A stretch of 17,347 nucleotides of DNA from assembly GCA_000433175.1 (NCBI GenBank), contig HF986726.1, positions 14,909 through 32,255 of the forward strand. Reading direction: 5' to 3'. This DNA comes from Prevotella sp. CAG:1058 (lineage in GTDB: Bacteria > Bacteroidota > Bacteroidia > Bacteroidales > Bacteroidaceae). This document shows, piece by piece, positions 1 to 8,686 of this stretch. Below the pieces are notes generated by a model. The model had not been told where the DNA came from. It ran no database searches and saw nothing but the letters and a program-made list of their open reading frames with translations. The position numbers were made by a program, and so were the translations under genes. Position 1 is the stretch's first letter. Each line of letters opens with the position of its first letter.

Positions 1-2
1 TT

Positions 3-224
<222 letters not shown>

Positions 225-231
225 TATACAT

Positions 232-268
232 ACTGCCGCCGCCACCGGCCGCGACGGCCGGTGGCAGT
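232..268 (+). terminator. GC-rich hairpin after the GH97 gene
   Basis: An inverted repeat of 10 bp (GCCACCGGCC at 241-250 and GGCCGGTGGC at 256-265) with a 5-nt loop begins 16 nt after the stop codon. An outer ACTG/CAGT pair (232-235, 265-268) could extend it across a bulge. There is no T-run after it, so it may be a weak or factor-dependent terminator or an mRNA 3'-end stabiliser. Confidence 0.45.
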
Positions 269-289
269 GGTGTCGGCGCATGGATTTGC

Positions 290-377
290 GGAAGGGGGCC
301 TTTCGCGTCATGAAAGGTTACCTTTTGCAGCCTGAAAGGCCGTCTTTTGCAAGCTAAAAGATAACCTTTTGCAACGC
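290..377 (+). repeat. Array of four 22-bp palindromic units, copy A
   Basis: Four units start at 290, 312, 334 and 356, exactly 22 bp apart. Each has an 18-bp imperfect palindrome of the form RRAAGGNNNYCTTTYGCA followed by a 4-bp spacer. The three central bases vary (GGG, TTA, CCG, TAA) while the AAGG and CCTTT arms are kept. Neighbouring units are close to reverse complements, so they can pair as hairpins in RNA. A second four-unit array with the same period lies at 8314-8401. The array sits between the GH97 hairpin and the susC start. It could be a protein-binding array, a tandem terminator or a dispersed repeat family; the sequence does not decide. Confidence 0.85.
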
Positions 378-434
378 CTTGTATACCAAGTAGTTACGAA
401 AACCGTGAAAAACGTGGCCGTACATGTGGAAACT

Positions 435-442
435 TTACTTTG
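435..442 (+). promoter_or_regulatory. Possible -7 element of the susC operon
   Basis: TTACTTTG matches the Bacteroidetes -7 consensus TAnnTTTG except at one position and lies 33 nt before the susC ATG. No TTTG -33 box is found 19-21 bp upstream, as expected if transcription depends on an activator. This is a weak candidate only. Confidence 0.3.
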
Positions 443-475
443 GAAAAACGATTATAACCTTTAAAACAACATTAC

Positions 476-3400
476 ATGAAAGGACTAAGTAGAACATTTA
501 TGCTAACGCTGCTGGTGGCGCTGCTGGGGATGTTTTCCCCTACGTCGGCGTTTGCCCAACAGCTTAAAGTGAGTGGTACCGTCACCGACCAGAAGGGCGA
601 TGCCGTCATTGGTGCCACTGTGAAGGTGAAGGGCGGAGGCGCCGGTGCCGCCGCCATTACCGACCTTGACGGCCGTTTTGCCGTCGAGGCGTACTCTAAC
701 GCCACGCTGACCGTGAGCTACATAGGCTACGCCACGCAGGACGTGGCTGTAAACGGTCGCCGACAGATAGACATCGTGCTCAAGGAAGACAACGAGATGC
801 TCGACGAGCTTGTAGTTGTAGGTTACGGCACGATGAAGAAGAGCGACCTTACTGGCTCGGTGGCCTCGCTCGGCAGCAAGGATATCAACAACACGTCGGT
901 CAACAACATCGGCGCCGCCGTGCAGGGAAAAATCTCTGGCGTGCAGATTATCGACGCTGGAAAGCCCGGTGACAACGTCAACATCAAGATACGCGGACTC
1001 GGCTCTATCAACAACTGCGACCCGCTGGTTGTCATCGACGGAGTGCCGACCGACCTCGGGCTGAATGCCATCAACATGGCTGACGTCGATCGGTTGGACG
1101 TGTTAAAGGATGCTTCGGCTGCCGCAATATACGGCTCACGCGGTGCCAACGGTGTCGTTATGATTACCACCAAGCGCGGTAAGGCCGGCGAAAGCCATCT
1201 TTCAGTTTCAGCCAACGTGTCTGTACAGAACGCCACGAATGTGCCGGACCTACTAGATGCGTCCGAGTATGCCGCTCTCAGCAACGAGATGATGATTAAC
1301 AGCGGGCGCACGCCCAACCCCGAGTTTGCCAACCCCGAGTCCCTCGGACGCGGCACCGACTGGATGGACGAACTGCTCCGTACGGGCATTATGCAGAACT
1401 ATACGGTAAGCTATTCGGGCGGAAACGACAAGTCGCACTACTACATCTCGGGCGGATTCCTCGACCAGTCGGGCATCGTTGAGAGCGTAAGGTACCGTCG
1501 TTTCACATTCCAGGCAAACTCAGATGCTCAAGTTACCAAGTGGCTTAAGTTTTCCAACAACCTTACGTTCAGCGCCGACGAGAAGAAACAAGGCTCTTAC
1601 AGCATCAGCGACGCCATGAAGGCGCTGCCCGTGCAGCCCGTCAAGAACGCCGACGGCACGTGGAGCGGACCTGAAGGCAACGCCGAATGGTACGGCAGCA
1701 TACGCAACCCGATAGGTACGACCCAGGTGAACAGCAACAAGACCAACGGTTACAACTTCCTCGCCAACATAACAGGTGAAATCAAGTTTGCCGAGTGGCT
1801 CAAGTTCCGTAGCACCTTCGGCTACGACGCCAAGTTCTGGTTCGACGACAACTTTACGCCGCGCTATGCGTGGAAGCCCACCCCCGTTGAGGAGAGCACT
1901 CGCTACAAGAGCACCAACAAGTCGTTCACTTACTTGTGGGACAACTACTTCCTCTTCGACTATACCATCGCCGACGCACACGAAATCAGCTTCATGGGCG
2001 GTATGTCGGCGCAGTGGAACGACTACGACTACTACAATGCGCAGAAGAACGTGTTCCAGTTTGACAACGTACACGAGTTCGACAACGGCGAAAAGATGTA
2101 CTCGATACTCGGCAATATGACAGAGTGGGCGCTCTTGTCTTACATGGCACGCCTCAATTATTCTTATAAAAACCGCTATCTTCTCACGGCAACAGTCCGC
2201 CGCGACGGTTCGAGTAAGTTTGGTCCAAAGCACCGTTGGGGTACTTTCCCGTCAGTATCATTGGCATGGAGGATATCCGAAGAGAGCTGGTTCCCCAAGA
2301 CCAACTTCATCGACGACTTGAAGATACGCGCCGGCTACGGCGTTACCGGTAGCCAGGCCAGCGTGGGCAGTTACGGCTATCTGGCGCAGTACAACACCAG
2401 CGTGTACCCCCTCGGCATCGCCGGAAACACGCAGACGGCACTCTATTCGTCAACCCTCGCCAATCCGTACATACACTGGGAGGAAGTGGCACAGACCAAC
2501 GTCGGTGTCGACGCGTCGTTCTTCGGTTCGCGCATCGTCCTCTCGCTCGACGCATACATCAAGGAGACGCGCGACATGTTGGTGAAAGCCTCAATCCCCA
2601 TCACCTCCGGATTCGAGGACACTTCAACCACCTACACCAACGCCGGACGCGTAAGCAACAAGGGTGTTGAGATGAGTCTGCACACGGTCAACTTCGTTAG
2701 CCCGCTGCGTTGGGAGACAACGCTCACTGCAACGTACAACCGCAACAAGATAAAAGACCTCAACAGCGATGTGCCTTATTACATCAACCAGATTAACAAC
2801 TCGTATGTCACCATGCTGGCAAAGGACTATCCAATCAACGTTTTCTACGGATACGTGACCGACGGCATATTCCAGAACCAGCAGGAGGTAAGCGAGCACG
2901 CCATACAGACAGGCGCCGAGCCGGGCGACATACGCTTCCGCGACCTTAACAACGACGGCGTAATCAACGACGAGGACCGCACGGTGCTTGGCAACCCCAA
3001 CCCTACGTGGCTCTTCTCAATGAACAACACCCTTACTTACAAGGGCTTCGAGCTGTCTGTCTACCTGCAAGGCGTTGCCGGAAACAAGATTTTCAATGCC
3101 AACAACATCGACAACACGGGCATGTCGGCAGCCTATAACCAGACCACGGACGTACTCGACCGCTGGACGGGCGAGGGCACGAGCAACTTCATGCCGCGTG
3201 CAGTCTACGGCGACCCGAACGGCAACAACCGCGTGTCAGACCGCTTCGTGGAGGACGGTTCATACCTGCGCCTGAAGAACATAACGCTCGCATACAACTT
3301 CCCGAGCAAATGGATAGGCAAGCTCGGAGTGGAAGCGCTGCGCCTGTCGTTCTCTTGCGAGAATGTGGCAACCATCACCTCGTATTCAGGTTTCGACCCC

Positions 3401-3481
3401 GAGGTTGACATCAACGGCATCGACCTCTCCCGTTATCCAATCTCAAGGACATTCAGCTTCGGCCTAAACTTAAATTTCTAA
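476..3481 (+). CDS. susC: SusC-like TonB-dependent outer-membrane transporter
   Basis: A 1001-residue protein of usual SusC length. Residues 1-27 form a signal peptide with a likely cut after AFA. Residues about 31-102 are a carboxypeptidase-regulatory-like beta domain (VSGTVTDQKGDAVIGATVKV). A TonB-box region (DELVVVGYGTMKKSDLTGSV, 110-129) comes next, then the plug (about 120-235, with the typical DVDRLDVLKDASAAAIYGSR stretch) and a 22-strand barrel ending in aromatic NLNF. There is no N-terminal STN domain, so anti-sigma signalling through this protein is not expected. SusC imports glycan oligosaccharides through the outer membrane with SusD as lid, powered by TonB. The ATG at 476 is the only start giving a full signal peptide. 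susD follows after 7 nt. Confidence 0.96.
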   Translation: MKGLSRTFMLTLLVALLGMFSPTSAFAQQLKVSGTVTDQKGDAVIGATVKVKGGGAGAAAITDLDGRFAVEAYSNATLTVSYIGYATQDVAVNGRRQIDIVLKEDNEMLDELVVVGYGTMKKSDLTGSVASLGSKDINNTSVNNIGAAVQGKISGVQIIDAGKPGDNVNIKIRGLGSINNCDPLVVIDGVPTDLGLNAINMADVDRLDVLKDASAAAIYGSRGANGVVMITTKRGKAGESHLSVSANVSVQNATNVPDLLDASEYAALSNEMMINSGRTPNPEFANPESLGRGTDWMDELLRTGIMQNYTVSYSGGNDKSHYYISGGFLDQSGIVESVRYRRFTFQANSDAQVTKWLKFSNNLTFSADEKKQGSYSISDAMKALPVQPVKNADGTWSGPEGNAEWYGSIRNPIGTTQVNSNKTNGYNFLANITGEIKFAEWLKFRSTFGYDAKFWFDDNFTPRYAWKPTPVEESTRYKSTNKSFTYLWDNYFLFDYTIADAHEISFMGGMSAQWNDYDYYNAQKNVFQFDNVHEFDNGEKMYSILGNMTEWALLSYMARLNYSYKNRYLLTATVRRDGSSKFGPKHRWGTFPSVSLAWRISEESWFPKTNFIDDLKIRAGYGVTGSQASVGSYGYLAQYNTSVYPLGIAGNTQTALYSSTLANPYIHWEEVAQTNVGVDASFFGSRIVLSLDAYIKETRDMLVKASIPITSGFEDTSTTYTNAGRVSNKGVEMSLHTVNFVSPLRWETTLTATYNRNKIKDLNSDVPYYINQINNSYVTMLAKDYPINVFYGYVTDGIFQNQQEVSEHAIQTGAEPGDIRFRDLNNDGVINDEDRTVLGNPNPTWLFSMNNTLTYKGFELSVYLQGVAGNKIFNANNIDNTGMSAAYNQTTDVLDRWTGEGTSNFMPRAVYGDPNGNNRVSDRFVEDGSYLRLKNITLAYNFPSKWIGKLGVEALRLSFSCENVATITSYSGFDPEVDINGIDLSRYPISRTFSFGLNLNF

Positions 3482-3488
3482 ACCTTCA

Positions 3489-4988
3489 ATGACAATGAAA
3501 ACGATAAGAAACATAATAATGGCGGGCGTAGCCGTGGTGGGCATGTCGTCGTGTTCTGACTTCCTCGACCTGTCTCCGCACAACACGCTCGACCCCGAGA
3601 CAACCATGACCGACGACGTGGCCAAGGCGCTTACGCTGGGCTGTTACCGCACGTTGCAGTCGTCAAACATGTACAACCAGCGCATTTGGACACTCGACAT
3701 CGTGGCCGGAAACAGCGAAGTAGGAGCCGGCGGAGGCACAGACGGCATAGAAACCATACAGGCTTCGAACTTCACGGCACAGAGCGACAACGCCATGGCT
3801 CTCTACATGTGGCGTTCGCCGTGGGTAGGCATAGGCCAGTGTAACACCACGATACAAAGCCTGTTGAACACCTCGGGACTGTCTGAGGATGTGCGAAGCC
3901 AGAGCCTCGGCGAGGCGTATTTCCTCCGCGCGCATTATTACTACATACTTGTGCGCCTGTTCGGAGGCGTGCCTTTGCGTACGGAACCTTTCAATCCGGG
4001 CGATCCTACGGCCATAGCACGCGCCACTAAGGAAGAAGTGTACGAGCAAATAATAAAAGACTGCCAGGAGGGTATCAACCGCCTGCCCGCCAAGGCAGAT
4101 TATGCCGACGACGATAAGGGGCGCGCATGCCGCGAGGCCGCAATGGCCATGATGGCCGACATTTATCTTACGCTTGCCCCGGACAACAAGGAGTATTACC
4201 ACGAAGCCGAACTCTTGTGTAAAGAAATAACGGCAATGGGATACGATTTGGAGAAGTGCAAGTATGAAGACAACTTCGACGCGACCATCAACAACGGCGC
4301 CGAGTCGCTTTTCGAAGTGCAATACAGCGGCGACACCGAGTACGACTTCTGGGGCAACAATCCGCAGATGTCGTGGCTGTCGACCTTCATGGGGCCGCGT
4401 AACTCCGACTTCGTGGCCGGCAGTTACGGTTGGAACTTGCCTACACAGGAGTTCGTCGACCAGTACGAGGAGGGCGACCTTCGCAAGGACATGACCATAC
4501 TTTACCAGGGATGTCCCGATTTCGACGGAAAGGAATACAAGAGTTCTTACTCCAACACTGGCTATAACGTCCGCAAGTTCCTTGTTCCCAAGTCTATTTC
4601 TCCCGAGTTCAACACCTCTCCGGCAAACTTCGTTGTTTACCGTTACGCCGACGTCCTGCTAATGGAGGCTGAAGCTCTTAACGAGCAAGGTCTTACAGAC
4701 GAGGCCGCCGCTCCGCTCAACATCGTGCGCAAGAGGGCAGGACTGCCCGCCGTGCAGGGCCTCACTCAGGAAGAGATGCGCGAGAAGATAATACACGAAC
4801 GCCGCATCGAGCTGGCTTTCGAGGGGCACCGCTGGTTTGACATGATACGCCTTGAGCACGGCGACTACGCCATAAACTTCCTCCGTAGCATAGGCAAGGG
4901 CAATGTGACCAAGGACAGGCTGTTGTTCCCTATACCGCAGACGGAGATTGACGCCAACCCGTTATTGACGCAAAATCCTGGTTATTAA
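3489..4988 (+). CDS. susD: SusD-like surface glycan-binding lipoprotein
   Basis: A 499-residue protein with a lipoprotein signal: hydrophobic stretch at residues 8-19 and lipobox cysteine C22 (GMSSC), followed by SDFLD, a typical SusD mature start. Acidic residues after the cysteine fit surface export. The RagB/SusD helical fold is indicated by the SLGEAYFLRAHYYYILVRLF segment, VYRYADVLLMEAEALNEQG, the RRIELAFEGHRWFDMIRL motif and the C-terminal LTQNPGY. SusD caps the SusC barrel and binds the glycan. A second ATG lies two codons downstream (3495) and would also leave an intact signal; the choice between them is open. The next gene starts 23 nt after the stop. Confidence 0.95.
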   Translation: MTMKTIRNIIMAGVAVVGMSSCSDFLDLSPHNTLDPETTMTDDVAKALTLGCYRTLQSSNMYNQRIWTLDIVAGNSEVGAGGGTDGIETIQASNFTAQSDNAMALYMWRSPWVGIGQCNTTIQSLLNTSGLSEDVRSQSLGEAYFLRAHYYYILVRLFGGVPLRTEPFNPGDPTAIARATKEEVYEQIIKDCQEGINRLPAKADYADDDKGRACREAAMAMMADIYLTLAPDNKEYYHEAELLCKEITAMGYDLEKCKYEDNFDATINNGAESLFEVQYSGDTEYDFWGNNPQMSWLSTFMGPRNSDFVAGSYGWNLPTQEFVDQYEEGDLRKDMTILYQGCPDFDGKEYKSSYSNTGYNVRKFLVPKSISPEFNTSPANFVVYRYADVLLMEAEALNEQGLTDEAAAPLNIVRKRAGLPAVQGLTQEEMREKIIHERRIELAFEGHRWFDMIRLEHGDYAINFLRSIGKGNVTKDRLLFPIPQTEIDANPLLTQNPGY

Positions 4989-5011
4989 TATTTTAACGAA
5001 ATACTGATTAT

Positions 5012-6505
5012 ATGAAAAAATATATATTAAGGCCGCTGCTCCTCATATTAGGCTGCGTCGTGTTTGGAGCATGCGCCGACAATGATTATACCGAACTTGA
5101 CAAGGGCGAGACCGAACTAGCCCTGACTGCAAGTAGTGAAGACATAACGCTGTCCGAGGCTGAACATGCCGAGAATGCGCTTACGCTGACGTGGACAACG
5201 GGCACCAACCACGGTACCGGCAACCGCATATCCTACACTCTCGAACTGGCCGAGGCCGGAACGGGCTTTGCCTCGCCGTACGTCGTTGCGGATGAAATGA
5301 CACAACAGTACACATGGACCGCTACAACGGAAACGCTTAACTCCATTCTCCGTGACAAATTCGGCGTAAAAGCCGACAACCGTTACGCCGTTGAGGCAAG
5401 GATAACAGCCAAGGTGGCAGGCGTCAATGACGTGCAGGTTGCTTCTGCAGAGTTTAACGTCACTGCTTACGAGCCTGTAACGTCGACCCTCTATGTTACC
5501 GGAACTGCAACTATGGGCGGCACCGACCTGTCGCAGGCCGAGGAGATGACCCGCACCGACAACGGACACTTTACTTACACGGGCTACATGAAGGCCGGAA
5601 CGTACAAGTTCATCACCACCCTTGGCCAGGAGCTTCCTTCTTACAACCGCGGCGACGACGGCCAGCTCGTGCTGCGTACGTCGGCCGACCAGCCTGACAA
5701 CCTCTTCGAGATAACCGAGGATCACGACTATACGATAACCCTCAACCTGCTCGAAGGTACCATCGAGACTGTCAAGTCTGACGGAGTGAAGCCGCCTTAC
5801 GACCACATTTACTTCGTCGGCGACGAGAACGGCTGGGGCTTCGACGAGATGGCACAAGACCCGCTCGACCCGTTCCTCTTCCGCTACGGCCACGAGTTCA
5901 CCGTGGGCAAGGAGTTCAAGTTCGGCACTCAGAGCGGCAGCTGGGAGAACATGTACAAGGCTACCCAGGCCAACGCGCCTTACACTGACACGTCGGTAGC
6001 TTTCGTTACAGGCTTCGACCCCGACAACAAGTGGTACCTCAACGCCGACGAGACGGGCAAGGCTTACAAGATATGCCTCGACATACGTTCGGGCAAGGAG
6101 CGCATGCTGATGGCCCCGTTTACTCCTTACGAGAATATATGGCTGGTTGGCGACGCCACGCCGGGCGGATGGTCGCTCGACGACTCTTCACCGATGACGA
6201 AGGACGCATCCAACCCATACGTGATGACTTGGACCGGAACGCTCAACACGGGCGAACTTAAGTTCACCTGCGACAGGGACGGCAGCTGGAACGGAGCATG
6301 GTTCATGTCTGCTACCAACGGTGCTGCGCCGACCGGAAGCGAGGAGAAAGCCCTCTTCATCGACAAGAGCAGCAACGACCTTAAGGCTCAATACCTGACG
6401 GTTGACATAGGCGGAGTAGACAACAAGTGGAAGATTACAGAGGCCGGTACGTACAAGATTACGCTTAACCAGCTGACCGAAACCATAACAATAGCAAAAC
6501 AATAA
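5012..6505 (+). CDS. SusE/SusF-like outer-membrane starch/glucan-binding lipoprotein
   Basis: A 497-residue lipoprotein: hydrophobic residues 5-19, lipobox FGAC with C21, then ADNDY, acidic as in surface-exposed Bacteroidetes lipoproteins. Residues about 24-152 resemble the SusE N-terminal Ig-like domain. Three carbohydrate-binding-like repeats follow, at about 158-254 (YVTGTATMGGTDLSQAEEM), 264-368 (IYFVGDENGWGFDEM) and 374-496 (IWLVGDATPGGWSLDDSSPM). Each begins with an aromatic-VGD/TG strand and ends in a beta strand like YTITLNLLEGTIE. One N-terminal domain plus three binding modules matches SusF rather than SusE, which has two. The protein should hold alpha-glucan at the cell surface for the GH66 enzyme encoded 4 nt downstream. 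Ligand specificity cannot be read from the sequence. Confidence 0.85.
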   Translation: MKKYILRPLLLILGCVVFGACADNDYTELDKGETELALTASSEDITLSEAEHAENALTLTWTTGTNHGTGNRISYTLELAEAGTGFASPYVVADEMTQQYTWTATTETLNSILRDKFGVKADNRYAVEARITAKVAGVNDVQVASAEFNVTAYEPVTSTLYVTGTATMGGTDLSQAEEMTRTDNGHFTYTGYMKAGTYKFITTLGQELPSYNRGDDGQLVLRTSADQPDNLFEITEDHDYTITLNLLEGTIETVKSDGVKPPYDHIYFVGDENGWGFDEMAQDPLDPFLFRYGHEFTVGKEFKFGTQSGSWENMYKATQANAPYTDTSVAFVTGFDPDNKWYLNADETGKAYKICLDIRSGKERMLMAPFTPYENIWLVGDATPGGWSLDDSSPMTKDASNPYVMTWTGTLNTGELKFTCDRDGSWNGAWFMSATNGAAPTGSEEKALFIDKSSNDLKAQYLTVDIGGVDNKWKITEAGTYKITLNQLTETITIAKQ

Positions 6506-6509
6506 GACA

Positions 6510-8288
6510 ATGAGAAAGATTATATATTCAGTAGTAATGTTGTTCGCGCTGTGGTCGTGCAACGACGACGACAATGTTACGGCCAAACCGGATGTAGACA
6601 TTACAGGCGAGGTGACCGACGTGGTAAAGGTTGGCGCCGACCTAACCGTAAGCTTGTCTACCGACAAGGCATGCTACAAGCCGGGCGAGACGGTGGTATT
6701 CACTGCAATGGGCGACATTCCGGCTGGCGCCAAGGTGCGCTACCGCACGCAGGCCGAAGTGGTGGGCGAGCAGGACGCTAACGGCAATTCGTGGACATGG
6801 ACGGCTCCGGCAACCGACTTCACGGGCTATCTTGTCGACATATACACCACCGGCGGCGACGGCACGGAGACCGTGCTCGGTACGATTGGCGTAGACGTGT
6901 CGAGCGACTGGACGCGTTTTCCACGCTACGGCTTCGTTGCCACGTTCGACCAGTCGAAGCTGGCCGACGGCGTGATTGAGGACGAAATGGCCTACCTTAA
7001 CCGCTGCCACATCAACGGTGTGCAGTTCCAGGACTGGCACAACAAGCACCACTGGCCGCTTGGCGGCACGCGCGACAATCTCGACCAGGTGTATAAGGAC
7101 ATAGCCAACCGCGACGTCTATACCTCGGTAGTCAAGAAATACATCGACGTGCAGCACGCGTACGGCATGAAGTCGATATTCTACAACCTCTGCTTCGGCG
7201 CCCTGTCCGACGCCGCTGCAGACGGTGTCAAGGAGGAATGGTACCTGTTTAAGGACACCAAGCACACCACCAAGGACAAGCACGACCTGCCCGACACGTG
7301 GAAGAGCGACATCTTCCTTGTCGACCCGTCCAACAAGGAGTGGCAGGAATACATAGGCGACAGGAACGACGACGTGTACGCCAACTTCGACTTTGACGGC
7401 TACCAGATAGACCAGCTGGGCGACCGCGGCAACCTTTACACCTACGACGGCGGCAAGGCCAACCTTCAGCTCGGTTACGGCTCGTTCATAAACGCCATGA
7501 AAGAACGCCATCCCGGCAAACGTCTCGTCATGAACGCCGTGAGCAGTTTCGGCACTTATTCAATTGCTACGACGGGGAACGTCGACTTCCTGTACAACGA
7601 GCTGTGGGACAGCGAAAGCTCATTTTCTTCGCTGCACGACGTCATCCATAACAACGGGCTTTACAGCCAGGGCAAGTTGCAGACAGTGTTTGCAGCATAC
7701 ATGAACTATGGAATGGACCAGGCACAGTTCAACACGCCCGGCGTGTTGCTTACCGATGCGGTGATGTTCGCCCTCGGCGGCTCCCATCTCGAGCTTGGCG
7801 ACCACATGCTCTGCCGCGAGTATTTCCCCTACAACGGCCTTACCATGAGCGATGAACTTAAGGACGCGATGGTGAGATACTACGATTTCATGACAGCCTA
7901 CCAGAACCTGCTGCGCGGCGGAGGCGAGGAGACCGATGCCGGCATAGCCTCCACGTCGGGCGTTACGGTTGACGCGTGGCCTCCTGTGCTCGGCCATGTG
8001 GCGTCGTTCGCACGCCAGGTTGGCGACAAGAAGGTGGTACACCTGCTCAATTTCGTCAACGCCGACCAGCTTAGCTGGCGCGACATGCAGGGCACAATGC
8101 CCGAGCCCGGACTCATAGAGGGCCTGGCGCTGCGCATGAAGGCCGACAAAAAGGTCAACAGGATATGGGTGGCTACGCCCGACGCGCTTGGCGGAGCTGT
8201 GCAGGAACTGCCCTTCAAGCAGGCAGGCGGGGAAGTTTCGTTCACCCTGCCGACGCTGAAATACTGGACTATGATAGTTTTCGAGTAA
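6510..8288 (+). CDS. GH66 endo-dextranase-like lipoprotein
   Basis: A 592-residue lipoprotein with lipobox cysteine C17 (ALWSC) followed by NDDDN, suggesting the cell surface. Residues about 35-130 form an N-terminal beta-sandwich. The (beta/alpha)8 domain starts near RFPRYGFVATF (136-146), with conserved VQFQDWHNKHHWP (171-183). GYQIDQLGDRG contains D301, the expected nucleophile, and FLYNELWDSE contains E364, the expected acid/base. A C-terminal beta-sandwich follows from about 495. GH66 members are dextranases or cycloisomaltooligosaccharide glucanotransferases acting on alpha-1,6-glucan. The length leaves no room for the CBM35 insertion of the glucanotransferases, so a dextranase is more likely. 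It is the last gene of the susCD operon, and a hairpin array follows. Confidence 0.9.
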   Translation: MRKIIYSVVMLFALWSCNDDDNVTAKPDVDITGEVTDVVKVGADLTVSLSTDKACYKPGETVVFTAMGDIPAGAKVRYRTQAEVVGEQDANGNSWTWTAPATDFTGYLVDIYTTGGDGTETVLGTIGVDVSSDWTRFPRYGFVATFDQSKLADGVIEDEMAYLNRCHINGVQFQDWHNKHHWPLGGTRDNLDQVYKDIANRDVYTSVVKKYIDVQHAYGMKSIFYNLCFGALSDAAADGVKEEWYLFKDTKHTTKDKHDLPDTWKSDIFLVDPSNKEWQEYIGDRNDDVYANFDFDGYQIDQLGDRGNLYTYDGGKANLQLGYGSFINAMKERHPGKRLVMNAVSSFGTYSIATTGNVDFLYNELWDSESSFSSLHDVIHNNGLYSQGKLQTVFAAYMNYGMDQAQFNTPGVLLTDAVMFALGGSHLELGDHMLCREYFPYNGLTMSDELKDAMVRYYDFMTAYQNLLRGGGEETDAGIASTSGVTVDAWPPVLGHVASFARQVGDKKVVHLLNFVNADQLSWRDMQGTMPEPGLIEGLALRMKADKKVNRIWVATPDALGGAVQELPFKQAGGEVSFTLPTLKYWTMIVFE

Positions 8289-8313
8289 AACGGCATCAAT
8301 ACAAGAAAAATCC

Positions 8314-8401
8314 AAAAGGCCGTCTTTCGCACTGCGGAAGGCTGCCTTTCAGCGTCTAAAAGGTTACCTTTTGCAGCTCAAAAGGTAACCTTTTGTGATA
8401 T
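8314..8401 (+). repeat. Array of four 22-bp palindromic units, copy B
   Basis: Units start at 8314, 8336, 8358 and 8380, again exactly 22 bp apart, with the RRAAGGNNNYCTTTYGCA pattern of the array at 290-377. Unit 8314 shares its GGCCGTCTTT core with unit 334, and unit 8336 shares GGAAGG with unit 290. Units 8358 and 8380 are perfect reverse complements over 15 bp. The array begins 25 nt after the GH66 stop, so the two arrays bracket the susC-to-GH66 operon. Confidence 0.87.
8358..8394 (+). terminator. Perfect 15-bp hairpin formed by two repeat units
   Basis: AAAAGGTTACCTTTT (8358-8372) and AAAAGGTAACCTTTT (8380-8394) are exact reverse complements separated by a 7-nt loop, and the second arm ends in TTTT. 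This is a plausible intrinsic terminator for the polysaccharide operon. Units 8314 and 8336 form a weaker hairpin just before it. Confidence 0.6.
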
Positions 8402-8598
8402 ATATGGTAATGTGTTGGTTTACAGTGTTTTATGAATTGTCGCCTGTTCGCTTGCCGGCTTGCGCTTGCATGAAGCCTTTGCCGGCCGGTATGCAGGCTG
8501 CCGAATGCCCGTGAAGCACTGACGGAAAGCGGTTTACGCCGCTGTGGCATGTAAAAATGCAGCCATGCCGAGGGATTTTATTATTTTTATAACGAGTT
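8402..8598. other. Intergenic stretch with small dyads, no gene seen
   Basis: Part of the 398-bp gap between the GH66 gene and sufB. No credible coding frame is present. Two small inverted repeats are visible: AGCGG/CCGCT (8528-8532, 8539-8543) and GGCATG/CATGCC (8546-8551, 8564-8569), the latter followed by a T-rich stretch. They could be a weak terminator before the suf promoter. I see no evidence for a known RNA gene. Confidence 0.4.
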
Positions 8599-8599
8599 T

Positions 8600-8631
8600 T
8601 TTGCTTGCCGTGCCATAATTTGCTAACTTTG
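8600..8631 (+). promoter_or_regulatory. Bacteroidetes-type promoter of the suf operon
   Basis: TTTG at 8600-8603 is followed by 20 bp and then TAACTTTG at 8624-8631, a full match to the TTTG - 19 to 21 bp - TAnnTTTG consensus of the Bacteroidetes primary sigma factor. Transcription would start near 8638, giving a leader of about 50 nt. That leader holds a 5-bp dyad GCGCC/GGCGC (8647-8651, 8660-8664) that could serve as an operator or leader hairpin. Confidence 0.75.
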
Positions 8632-8686
8632 CAAACTTGCAGAAGTGCGCCCGTAACGAGGCGCGCCTGACGATATTCAAACGAAA

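Noticed and set aside
290..377. CRISPR array
   Set aside because: The units are palindromic and imperfect with only 4-bp spacers; CRISPR needs unique spacers of about 30 bp. No cas genes are present.
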